In this document: positions 52,972-60,654 of the stretch, in pieces
How positions within the stretch are numbered: position 1 is the first letter of the stretch
Layout: the number at the start of each line of letters is the position of its first letter
DNA from: Aquimarina sp. AU58
GTDB taxonomy: Bacteria; Bacteroidota; Bacteroidia; Flavobacteriales; Flavobacteriaceae
NCBI RefSeq assembly: GCF_900312745.1
Contig: NZ_OMPD01000008.1
Span: forward strand, 372,001 to 436,000
Direction of reading: 5' to 3'
Length of the DNA: 64,000 nt
Notes under the pieces: model-generated
What the model saw: only the letters and a program-made list of their open reading frames with translations
Told to the model about the DNA's origin: nothing
Databases searched by the model: none
Made by a program: the position numbers and the translations under genes

Positions 52972-54381
52972 ATGAAAATCAAACCATTCCTTTGGGCATT
53001 AACTCACATACTATACCTAACTTCGTGTAACAAAGAAAGTAAAATAGATTATGTGCTTTTCTCAGGAAAAGTAAATAATGTCGTAGAAAATGAGATTAGT
53101 GTATATGGAAATGGTAATAACTTCAAAAAAGCAATCTCAATTAATGAAGATGGCACATTCTCTGATACTTTAAAGATCGAATCCAAAGGTTCCTACTCTT
53201 TTATAATTGGTCGGCAAAGATCATCTTTGTACTTAGATCATGGAGATCAATTAGAATTAACAATAGATACTAAACAGTTTCATGAAAGTATAAAATATAC
53301 AGGTACTGCTGCAGATGCTAACAACTATCTGGCAGAAAAAGCAATAATAGAAGAAAGTCTTTTTGCCGGTGGCCCAGAAGGATATCAAAAACTTTTTATA
53401 AAAGAAGCCGATGAGTTTAAAAAATTGGTATTGCAAAACAAACAGGCTAAAAATGATGTGATTAAAAAATATAAAGATTTAGATCCCGAATTTGTGGTTG
53501 CCCAAACTAAGGATAATCATTATGAATATTTATCAATGCTGAATAATTATCAGTCAACTCACGGTTATTATGCTAAAAAAGAAAATTATAAAACTCCTGA
53601 AGGGTTTTTGACTGAATTAAAAGATTTTAATATTGATAACACCGAAGATTTTGAAAACTCTGGCCCATATAGACAATTAAGCTTTAGTATATTCGACAGA
53701 ATTTCTGAAGAAAAAGCAGCCAAAGATGGTATTTTTATAGGTAAAGCAATGATAGAGAATCTGGCTCAGATTAGTAGTAAAAATATCAAAGACGCTTTTA
53801 TAAAAAACATAGCACGTAAAGTAACTCAAGAAAATGAAAATGTAGCAGAATTATATGATTTAATCATGGTAGCATCTGATGATGAGAAATTAAAAAACGA
53901 ATTAACCCTTAAGTATGAAAAAATAAAAGATTTAAATGAACGACTGGCAAAAGGAAATAATTCTCCAGTGTTTACCAATTACAAGAACTACAAAGGAGGT
54001 ACAACTTCACTTAGTGACCTTAAAGGAAAATATGTATATATTGATGTTTGGGCGACCTGGTGTGGGCCTTGTAAAGCAGAAATTCCACATCTAAAGAAAA
54101 TCGAAAAACAATATCACAATAAAAATATTGAATTTGTAAGTATCTCTATAGATAAGAAACCAAAACATGATGCATGGAGAGCAATGGTTAAAGAAAAAGA
54201 GCTTGGAGGAATCCAATTACTTGCTGATAAAGCTTCAAAATCTCAATTTGCCATTGACTATAGTATAAGAACAATACCCAGATTCATATTAATTGACCCA
54301 GAAGGTAAAATTGTAAATCCTTATGCCCCAAGACCATCTGATCCTATACTTGTAGAAGTTTTTAACGAATTAAATATCTAA
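52972..54381 (+). CDS. TlpA-like thioredoxin-fold lipoprotein, second copy
   Basis: The 469-residue protein is a tandem duplicate of the gene before it: same lipobox layout (LYLTSC, Cys19), the same DUF4369-like domain and an almost identical redoxin domain (Cys364 and Cys367 in WCGPCKAEIPHLKK). Differences are spread across the middle and the C-terminal SQFAIDYSIRTIPRFI. By eye about three quarters of residues match. The recent duplication suggests a dosage need or specialisation on different client proteins. A strong terminator follows. Confidence 0.92.
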   Translation: MKIKPFLWALTHILYLTSCNKESKIDYVLFSGKVNNVVENEISVYGNGNNFKKAISINEDGTFSDTLKIESKGSYSFIIGRQRSSLYLDHGDQLELTIDTKQFHESIKYTGTAADANNYLAEKAIIEESLFAGGPEGYQKLFIKEADEFKKLVLQNKQAKNDVIKKYKDLDPEFVVAQTKDNHYEYLSMLNNYQSTHGYYAKKENYKTPEGFLTELKDFNIDNTEDFENSGPYRQLSFSIFDRISEEKAAKDGIFIGKAMIENLAQISSKNIKDAFIKNIARKVTQENENVAELYDLIMVASDDEKLKNELTLKYEKIKDLNERLAKGNNSPVFTNYKNYKGGTTSLSDLKGKYVYIDVWATWCGPCKAEIPHLKKIEKQYHNKNIEFVSISIDKKPKHDAWRAMVKEKELGGIQLLADKASKSQFAIDYSIRTIPRFILIDPEGKIVNPYAPRPSDPILVEVFNELNI

Positions 54382-54405
54382 AATTAAATCTTATTCTTTA
54401 AAAAA

Positions 54406-54446
54406 AACAAATCAGCAAATTCTATAGAATTTGCTGATTTGTTTTT
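54406..54446 (+). terminator. Terminator of the TlpA-like pair
   Basis: AACAAATCAGCAAATTC (54406-54422) and its exact complement (54427-54443) form a 17-bp stem with TATA loop, then TTT. It separates the TlpA-like pair from the TetR gene. Confidence 0.9.
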
Positions 54447-54499
54447 AAATAGACCTCCTATTTTTACACCTCTTTATACTAATTTTGAATTAAAAATAG

Positions 54500-54513
54500 A
54501 CAGACTTGTCTGT
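54500..54513. promoter_or_regulatory. TetR operator, copy 1
   Basis: ACAGAC-TT-GTCTGT is a perfect 14-bp palindrome overlapping the -33 element of the TetR gene. The identical 14 bases lie upstream of the SDR gene. Confidence 0.75.
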
Positions 54514-54537
54514 TTTTAAAATTATTTTGTAGTTTTG
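54506..54537 (+). promoter_or_regulatory. Promoter of the TetR gene
   Basis: TTG (54506-54508), 21 bases, then TAGTTTTG (54530-54537). The start codon GTG is at 54542, four bases after the -7 box, so the mRNA is probably leaderless. The -33 TTG is inside the operator. Confidence 0.55.
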
Positions 54538-54541
54538 TGCC

Positions 54542-55105
54542 GTGAAACACTCTTTAGTAAGACAACATATCATAGAAACTGCCTCTGATCTTTTTTACCA
54601 AAAAGGATATAATCGCACTGGTATAAATGAAATCATAAAAGAAGCAGGTATTGCAAAAGCAACGCTATACAATCATTTTGCTTCAAAAGAAGATATCTGC
54701 CTTGCTTATCTTAGGTTTAGAAATGATCTGTTTACAAAAAATATAAAAACCTTTGTGGGTAATGCCAAAAAAGGAAAGAATCAACTGTATGCTTTATTTC
54801 ATTTTCTTATAGAATTCTTTGCAGAAAAAGATTTTAATGGATGCTGGTGTGTAAATACTATTGCCGAAATCCCGAGAGAAAATGAAAAAATCAGAAAAGA
54901 GATTCAAAAACAAAAAGAAGAGTTTATCGAATTTATAAAAGAACTGGTAGAACAGAACTGTAATCAAAACATAGCTTCTGCAAATGAAGCACTGGCCAAA
55001 AGAGTTTATTTAATTTACGAAAGCTCTATTTCTGAAAGTAAATTACATCAAAATCAATGGCCAATAGATACTGGTTTATCTCTTTGTAAAAACATACTGA
55101 ACTAA
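54542..55105 (+). CDS. TetR/AcrR-family transcriptional repressor
   Basis: The 187-residue protein starts with GTG and has the TetR helix-turn-helix at residues 9-47 (IETASDLFYQKGYNRTGINE, then GIAKATLYNHFASKEDI). The C-terminal ligand domain contains a NGCWCVNTIAEI segment with two cysteines close together. Paired operators upstream of itself and of the SDR gene indicate autorepression and joint control. The ligand is probably small and electrophilic or hydrophobic. It is 63 bases upstream of the SDR gene. Confidence 0.9.
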   Translation: MKHSLVRQHIIETASDLFYQKGYNRTGINEIIKEAGIAKATLYNHFASKEDICLAYLRFRNDLFTKNIKTFVGNAKKGKNQLYALFHFLIEFFAEKDFNGCWCVNTIAEIPRENEKIRKEIQKQKEEFIEFIKELVEQNCNQNIASANEALAKRVYLIYESSISESKLHQNQWPIDTGLSLCKNILN

Positions 55106-55125
55106 AAAAATTTTACTAATTAAAG

Positions 55126-55139
55126 ACAGACTTGTCTGT
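55126..55139. promoter_or_regulatory. TetR operator, copy 2
   Basis: The same 14-bp ACAGAC-TT-GTCTGT as copy 1, 30 bases before the SDR start codon. Confidence 0.75.
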
Positions 55140-55168
55140 TCAATTTTATTCATCTTAAAAAACTAAAA

Positions 55169-55915
55169 ATGACAACATTCAAAAACAAAACAGCTTTGGT
55201 CGTTGGCGGAACCAGTGGAATTGGTAATGCTACCGTAAATACTTTAATCGAAGGAGGTGCTACAGTGCACGTAGTAGGGAGAAATATATCTAAAATACCA
55301 GATGCAGATAACATAATTAAACACCAGGTCGATATTACAGATACAGCCAGTGTAAACAAATTGACCAATACCATTTCTGGACTAGATCGCTTAGATTATC
55401 TTGTAAACGCATCCGGGATCTTTGGGCCAAAAGCATTTCTGGATCATACGGTAGAGGATTACGATGCTTATCAGGATCTTAATAGAGGTTTCTTTTTTAT
55501 AACGCAATCTGCCGCTAAGAAAATGAAAGAAAATAATAGTGGAGCTATTGTAAACGTAGGTTCGATGTGGGCAAAACAAGCTGTAAAAGCAACTCCTTCT
55601 TCTGCTTATTCTATGCAAAAAGCAGGACTACATACTCTTACTCAACACCTGGCAATGGAGCTGGCAGATCACGGGATTAGAGTAAATGCAGTATCTCCTG
55701 CCGTAGTCGAAACTCCGGTTTATGATAGTGTTTTTGGCAGTGCCGAAGAAGCTAAAAAAGCGTTGGTAGGATTTAATAATTTTCACCCTATAGGAAGAAA
55801 TGGAACTCCGCAAGATATTGCCAATAGTATCACTTTTCTATTATCTGATAAAGCCTCCTGGGTTACTGGTGCGATATGGGATACTGATGGTGGCGTAATT
55901 GCCGGACGTAATTAA
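55169..55915 (+). CDS. Short-chain dehydrogenase/reductase
   Basis: The 248-residue classical SDR has the cofactor motif [14 protein letters not shown], the [11 protein letters not shown] strand (NxAG type), the catalytic Ser near NVGSMW and Tyr-Lys in [13 protein letters not shown], and a C-terminal [15 protein letters not shown]. It should reduce or oxidise a carbonyl using NAD(P)H. It carries an operator identical to that of the TetR gene, so it is the likely target of that repressor. A terminator follows. Substrate unknown; the regulator suggests it is induced by a toxic or electrophilic compound. Confidence 0.92.
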   Translation: MTTFKNKTALVVGGTSGIGNATVNTLIEGGATVHVVGRNISKIPDADNIIKHQVDITDTASVNKLTNTISGLDRLDYLVNASGIFGPKAFLDHTVEDYDAYQDLNRGFFFITQSAAKKMKENNSGAIVNVGSMWAKQAVKATPSSAYSMQKAGLHTLTQHLAMELADHGIRVNAVSPAVVETPVYDSVFGSAEEAKKALVGFNNFHPIGRNGTPQDIANSITFLLSDKASWVTGAIWDTDGGVIAGRN

Positions 55916-55927
55916 AAAAATAATATC

Positions 55928-55964
55928 AAAGTAAGGCCTCAAAAAGGAGGCTTTACTTTTTACA
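55928..55964 (+). terminator. Terminator of the SDR gene
   Basis: AAAGTAAGGCCTC (55928-55940) pairs with GAGGCTTTACTTT (55947-55959) with one G-U pair, then TTTT. Confidence 0.8.
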
Positions 55965-55974
55965 TTTAACTATA

Positions 55975-57027
55975 ATGAAATCAGAAGTACTTATAATTGG
56001 TGCCGGATTAACAGGATTGTTACTTGCTTATAGATTAAAAGGGCACAATATTTCTTTTAAAATTATCGAAGCTAGAAGTAGAATTGGTGGAAGAATACAT
56101 ACAGTTCTTACTAATGATGAAACACCAATAGAAATGGGAGCTACCTGGATAGGAATCCAACATCAGGAGTTACTAAAAGTATTAGAAGAATTAAAGCTAC
56201 CTGTTTTTGAACAATTCATAAAAGGAACTGCATTGTTTGAATCGCTATCTACTGCCCCACCTCAACACATACATTTACCACCAAACCAACAACCAAGTTA
56301 CCGAATACAAGGAGGAACTATTGCTTTACTTAATACTTTGGCCTCATCTCTTACCAAGGAAGAACTTATTTTAAATGAAAAAGTAACAAGTATTAATTAT
56401 ACTAAAAATCAATTTGAAATTAATACTACTAACCACAACTATCATGCGCATAAAGTAGTATCTACATTACCGCCTAAGCTTCTTGTAAATACTATACATT
56501 TTAATCCTTCTTTACCTAAAAACACTCTTAAAATCGCTAACAATACCCATACCTGGATGGGAGATGCTATAAAGTTTGGAATTGCTTACAAAAGACCATT
56601 TTGGAAAGAAAACAAATTTTCGGGAACTGTATTTAGTAATGTGGGGCCAATAACAGAACTATATGATCACTCAAATCACAGAAATACTAAATATGCCCTA
56701 AAAGGCTTTTTGCAAAATGAAATGTATCTGGAAACCAAAAAGAACAGAAAATCTAAGGTGATACACCAACTTCAAAAACTCTTTGGTGATGCTGCTTTAG
56801 AATATTCTCAATATAAGGAAGAGATTTGGAGACAAGAATCCAATACCTTTAATGATTCTGAACATTTTATCTTTCCTCATCAAAATAACGGTCACCCTAT
56901 CTATCAAAAAGATTTTTTTGATAATACCTTATTTATTGCAGGTGCTGAAACTGCAACTCAATTTGGAGGATATATGGAAGGTGCAGTTAAAAGTGCACAA
57001 TCCATATATCAAAAATTAAAAGAATAA
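55975..57027 (+). CDS. Flavin amine oxidase-like FAD oxidoreductase
   Basis: The 350-residue protein has the FAD Rossmann motif LIIGAGLTGLLLAYRL, the second segment EARSRIGGRIHTV with the arginine-rich loop, MGATWIGIQHQEL, and the C-terminal FAD contact LFIAGAETATQFGGYMEGA. Family members oxidise amines or related substrates. At 350 residues it is about 100 short of typical monoamine oxidases, so the substrate domain is reduced. It begins 59 bases after the SDR stop, past a terminator, and ends three bases from the convergent pafA. Confidence 0.88.
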   Translation: MKSEVLIIGAGLTGLLLAYRLKGHNISFKIIEARSRIGGRIHTVLTNDETPIEMGATWIGIQHQELLKVLEELKLPVFEQFIKGTALFESLSTAPPQHIHLPPNQQPSYRIQGGTIALLNTLASSLTKEELILNEKVTSINYTKNQFEINTTNHNYHAHKVVSTLPPKLLVNTIHFNPSLPKNTLKIANNTHTWMGDAIKFGIAYKRPFWKENKFSGTVFSNVGPITELYDHSNHRNTKYALKGFLQNEMYLETKKNRKSKVIHQLQKLFGDAALEYSQYKEEIWRQESNTFNDSEHFIFPHQNNGHPIYQKDFFDNTLFIAGAETATQFGGYMEGAVKSAQSIYQKLKE

Positions 57028-57030
57028 CCC

Positions 57031-58671
57031 CTACTCTAATACAAAGGATAATACCTTTCCTGTAGCTCCGTTAGGGAAAGTAATTCCTAATAAAGCAGAA
57101 ATAGTAGGTGCAATATCCGGGATATATGTTTCTTGAGTCGTACTTCCTTTTTGTATTCCTTGTCCAAAAAATAATAAAGGGGCATGAGTATCATAGGTTA
57201 AACCACTCCCATGAGTCGAACCTGTTTTAGAATACGATATCGTAGCAGGATCCATCACATATACCACATCACCACTTCTTTTTTGATTAAATCCTTTTTG
57301 AATCAGCGCTGCAATACCGGTAACATATTCACCTGTTTCTAATTGGTTCCTGGTAAATACTTTATCAATTTGATTTTCCTGAAGCATATAATGAGCGAGT
57401 GCTTTCTCAAGTTTTTCTGCAGATATTGTATGTTTTTTTAACATGTTATAATCAAAAAACACTTGATTGTTTGATATATTTTCGATCAATCCATCTACTT
57501 TAAACTGTGCTTTTACAAATGCTTTAACCTTGGTCGTAAATGCATCTCTATCAAAATAACCTGCAGGAATCTTAACAGATTTTAAATATGACGGTACATG
57601 TACAGCTCCATGATCTGCCGTAAGGAAAACGGTATATTGCCCCTTACCTACTTTAGTATCCAAAGCATCAAAAAAACGTTCTAAATCTTTATCTAATCGC
57701 AAATATGTATCTTGAATTTCTTTAGAATTTACTCCAAAGTTATGCCCAACATAATCTGTACTAGAAAAACTTACTGTAAGAAAATCTGTAGTCTTATCTG
57801 CTCCCAGTTGTTCCCCTTCGATTGCAGCAATTGCAAAGTCGGTGGTTAAGCTATTTCCATAAGCTGATGATTTAATAATATCATATCCAGAATTTTGATC
57901 TTTTAGCTTTGCTAAATCATAAGGAAACGTAACTGTTTCTTTACCTTTATATCCGCCCTCGAACTCATTCTGATCCGGACCACTTTCTGCATATGTATTA
58001 ATATCATAAAGGGTATTCCATACTTTTAAATAAGACTCTGCCTGGTTAGAAGTATTAAATTTTTTAACCCAATCTGGTAATTCGTTACGGTAATAGGTAC
58101 TGGTTATCCATTTCCCTTCATCTTTACCTCTAAACCAATATGCGCCATTGGCAGAATGGCCAGCTGGCAGAATAGCACCTCGGTCCTTTATAGCAATACC
58201 AATTGTTTTTCCTTTTAATTGTGTATGTAATCTATTTTGATCACTTACAGTAGATGTTTTCATACGACGAGGAGACATTCGTTCCATTTCGCTATTAGAT
58301 CCTACTGCTTTAACCAATGAATCGCTTGCACAATACACCATTGCTTTACCAAACTTATCATACCAATGATTAGAGATAATTCCATGATTTTTTGGTGTAG
58401 TTCCTGTATATATAGAAGCATGACCAGGACCGGTATAAGTAGGTACATAATTAAAATGATTGTTTTTACAATTAAAACCTTCATTGATCATACGCTTAAA
58501 CCCCCTATCACCGAATCGATTATAAAAACGGGTTAAATAATCATATCGCATTTGGTCTACAACAATACCAACTACCAGTTTTGGCGAACTATTGATTTGA
58601 ACCGCTACCTGTGCTTTACAAGGCATGCAGCACAACGCAACTAATAAGATTAGAAATACTCTTTTTGTCAT
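57031..58671 (-). CDS. pafA: PafA-type alkaline phosphatase
   Basis: The 546-residue enzyme has a signal peptide ending near CKAQ, and the alkaline phosphatase superfamily core with the threonine nucleophile Thr80 in YVPTYTGPGHASIYTG, the sequence around the PafA catalytic threonine. VVDQMRYDYL and LTADHGAVHVP supply metal-binding residues. It is exported and releases phosphate from organic esters, and is typical of Bacteroidota. A TACATTTG on the minus strand at 58709-58716 resembles a -7 element. Confidence 0.93.
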   Translation of the reverse strand: MTKRVFLILLVALCCMPCKAQVAVQINSSPKLVVGIVVDQMRYDYLTRFYNRFGDRGFKRMINEGFNCKNNHFNYVPTYTGPGHASIYTGTTPKNHGIISNHWYDKFGKAMVYCASDSLVKAVGSNSEMERMSPRRMKTSTVSDQNRLHTQLKGKTIGIAIKDRGAILPAGHSANGAYWFRGKDEGKWITSTYYRNELPDWVKKFNTSNQAESYLKVWNTLYDINTYAESGPDQNEFEGGYKGKETVTFPYDLAKLKDQNSGYDIIKSSAYGNSLTTDFAIAAIEGEQLGADKTTDFLTVSFSSTDYVGHNFGVNSKEIQDTYLRLDKDLERFFDALDTKVGKGQYTVFLTADHGAVHVPSYLKSVKIPAGYFDRDAFTTKVKAFVKAQFKVDGLIENISNNQVFFDYNMLKKHTISAEKLEKALAHYMLQENQIDKVFTRNQLETGEYVTGIAALIQKGFNQKRSGDVVYVMDPATISYSKTGSTHGSGLTYDTHAPLLFFGQGIQKGSTTQETYIPDIAPTISALLGITFPNGATGKVLSFVLE

Positions 58672-58708
58672 TATATTTTGAATTTAAATAGCTAAAATAC
58701 TATTCCTA

Positions 58709-58716
58709 CAAATGTA
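58709..58716 (-). promoter_or_regulatory. Putative -7 element for pafA
   Basis: On the minus strand the bases read TACATTTG, matching TAnnTTTG, about 40 bases before the pafA start. No TTG at the matching -33 distance. Confidence 0.35.
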
Positions 58717-58784
58717 AAACTTTAATAGAAGGTTAAATGCTATGGATAATTTTTTTTCTATTTTAGCCTTTCTAATTATAATGC

Positions 58785-59522
58785 ATGTTTTACTTAGACG
58801 ATATTGGTCGCTATTTTTTAATGTTAAAAGGCGTTTTTAGTCGAATGACTAAAGGTTCTGTGATACGGAATCTGATATTTAAAGAGATAGATGATTTAAT
58901 TATTGGTTCTTTAGGAATAACAGTATTTCTAGCCTTTTTTATTGGAGCGGTTGTAGCTATCCAAACTGCACTCAATCTTACTAACCCTCTAATTCCCAAA
59001 AAGCTTATTGCTTTTGCTTCAAGACAATCCGTAATACTTGAATTTGCTCCTACATTTATTTCTGTTATCATGGCAGGTAAAGTAGGTTCTTTTATTACCT
59101 CGAGTATTGGTACAATGCGAGTAACCGAACAAATCGACGCACTAGAGGTAATGGGTATCAACTCTCTCAATTATTTAGTTTTCCCTAAAATCATTGCCAT
59201 GCTTACTTATCCTTTTATTATTGCGATAGCAATGTTTGTAGGTATATTTGGAGGATATGTTGCCGGAGTTTATGGGGGATTTATTTCTAGCTCAGAATTT
59301 TTGACAGGACTGCGAGAGGAGTTTATTCCTTATCACCTGGTATATGCTTTTATAAAAACTTTTTTATATTCTTTTCTACTAGCAACCATACCATCATTTC
59401 ATGGGTATTATATGAAAGGTGGTGCACTAGAAGTTGGTAAAGCAAGTACTTCTGCCTTTGTATGGACTACGGTTTCTATTGTCATATCTAATTATATTCT
59501 CACTCAACTATTATTAAGCTAA
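58785..59522 (+). CDS. mlaE: MlaE-type phospholipid ABC transporter permease
   Basis: The 245-residue membrane protein has the MlaE/YrbE layout: ITVFLAFFIGAVVAIQTALNL, the conserved segment LEFAPTFISVIMAGKVGSFI, then GTMRVTEQIDALEVMGIN, with about six hydrophobic helices. It forms the inner-membrane channel of the system that moves lipids between inner and outer membranes. Its stop codon overlaps the start of the ATPase gene by one base, so the two are translationally coupled. The MCE subunit is not in the window. Confidence 0.93.
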   Translation: MFYLDDIGRYFLMLKGVFSRMTKGSVIRNLIFKEIDDLIIGSLGITVFLAFFIGAVVAIQTALNLTNPLIPKKLIAFASRQSVILEFAPTFISVIMAGKVGSFITSSIGTMRVTEQIDALEVMGINSLNYLVFPKIIAMLTYPFIIAIAMFVGIFGGYVAGVYGGFISSSEFLTGLREEFIPYHLVYAFIKTFLYSFLLATIPSFHGYYMKGGALEVGKASTSAFVWTTVSIVISNYILTQLLLS

Positions 59523-60286
59523 TGATAGAAGTTACCAATTTACATAAAGGGTTTAACGGAGAAGAAATTCTAAAAGGAATTACTACAACCTTTGATAGAG
59601 GCAAAACTAATCTCATCATTGGTACCAGTGGAAGTGGTAAAACTGTATTCTTAAAATGCTTACTTGGACTTTTTACTCCAGAACAAGGTTCTATTTGCTA
59701 TGATGGTAGCACATATTCCGAACTTAATGAGGAAGAACAAAGAAGCTTGCGAGAGCAGATGGGAATGGTTTTTCAGGGTAGTGCGTTATTTGACTCTATG
59801 ACTGTAGAAGAAAATGTAATGTTTCCTCTTATGATGTTTACTAAACAAAAAAAGGAAGAAATGTTAGAGCGGGTTCATGAGGTTTTAGATCGTGTACATC
59901 TTGAAAATGCTGAGAAAAAGTTGCCTTCAGAAATTAGTGGTGGAATGCAAAAACGTGTTGCCATTGCACGTGCCATAGTAACGCGTCCCAAATATCTATT
60001 CTGTGATGAACCTAACTCTGGACTTGATCCCAGAACTGCTATTGTTATAGATAATCTAATTAAAGAAATTACTGAAGAATACAATATCACCACCGTAATC
60101 AATACGCACGATATGAATTCGGTAATGGAAATTGGTGAAAAAATCGTTTTTCTTAAAAATGGTAATTTAGAATGGGAAGGTGATAAAACCCAAATATTCA
60201 AAACCGATAATAAAGCAGTAACCGATTTTGTATACTCTTCTAATTTGTTTAAAAAAGTTCGTGATGCTCAATTAAAAGGGTTATAA
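59522..60286 (+). CDS. mlaF: MlaF-type ATPase of the phospholipid transporter
   Basis: The 254-residue ATPase has Walker A IGTSGSGKT near residue 35, the Q loop MGMVFQGSALFDSMTV, signature ISGGMQKRVAIARAI and Walker B YLFCDEPNSGLDP, as in MlaF/Ttg2A. It pairs with the permease with a one-base overlap. In Bacteroidota the remaining Mla subunits are often elsewhere. The function is to power lipid transport for outer-membrane asymmetry; direction is debated for the family. Confidence 0.93.
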   Translation: MIEVTNLHKGFNGEEILKGITTTFDRGKTNLIIGTSGSGKTVFLKCLLGLFTPEQGSICYDGSTYSELNEEEQRSLREQMGMVFQGSALFDSMTVEENVMFPLMMFTKQKKEEMLERVHEVLDRVHLENAEKKLPSEISGGMQKRVAIARAIVTRPKYLFCDEPNSGLDPRTAIVIDNLIKEITEEYNITTVINTHDMNSVMEIGEKIVFLKNGNLEWEGDKTQIFKTDNKAVTDFVYSSNLFKKVRDAQLKGL

Positions 60287-60344
60287 TTAACGGTTTAAAT
60301 AAGATTTAAAGATATCCTCATTACAATTGTTCTATCTTTTTGTG

Positions 60345-60365
60345 TAGTAGTAGTAGTAGTAGTAG
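60345..60365. repeat. (TAG)7 microsatellite
   Basis: Seven perfect TAG repeats, 21 bases, in the noncoding stretch after mlaF. No reading frame runs through it. Confidence 0.9.
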
Positions 60366-60533
60366 TTTCAACAGTTCTTATTCCTTAATTCATATTATTA
60401 GCAAAGACCAATAGTACACTAGGTCTCGGAGTCATTTCAATAACCAAAACTCTTCCTATAAATAAAACCAACGAATCAAATCCACCTATATTTGTTTTTG
60501 TTATTTATCATCTACAGTTTATAGCATCAATTA

Positions 60534-60569
60534 ATAAGCAGGACTTCAAAAAATGTAAGTCCTGCTTAT
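60534..60569 (-). terminator. Hairpin 3' of the LRR lipoprotein gene
   Basis: ATAAGCAGGACTT (60534-60546) and AAGTCCTGCTTAT (60557-60569) are perfect 13-bp arms. It lies about 85 bases past the minus-strand stop and probably ends that transcript, although the T-run is poor. Confidence 0.6.
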
Positions 60570-60654
60570 CAATTTAATTTAAGTAGCATTCTTTTCTGTT
60601 TGAAGCTACTTAATTTTCTTCATTTCTATACTCTGGTTTTTAAAAGCTACCTGA

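Larger units (their letters stand above)
60287..60654. other. Gene-free region between mlaF and the LRR lipoprotein
   Basis: 368 bases containing a (TAG)7 microsatellite (60345-60365) and a long hairpin (60534-60569). No ORF of note. Confidence 0.6.

Noticed and set aside
54406-54446. Long hairpin taken at first as a possible repeat element or integration site
   Set aside because: It lies right after the TlpA-like gene, has an uninterrupted stem and a T-rich tail, and is better explained as a terminator.
55391-55813. Open frames opposite the SDR gene
   Set aside because: They overlap a well-supported SDR enzyme and have no recognisable domains.
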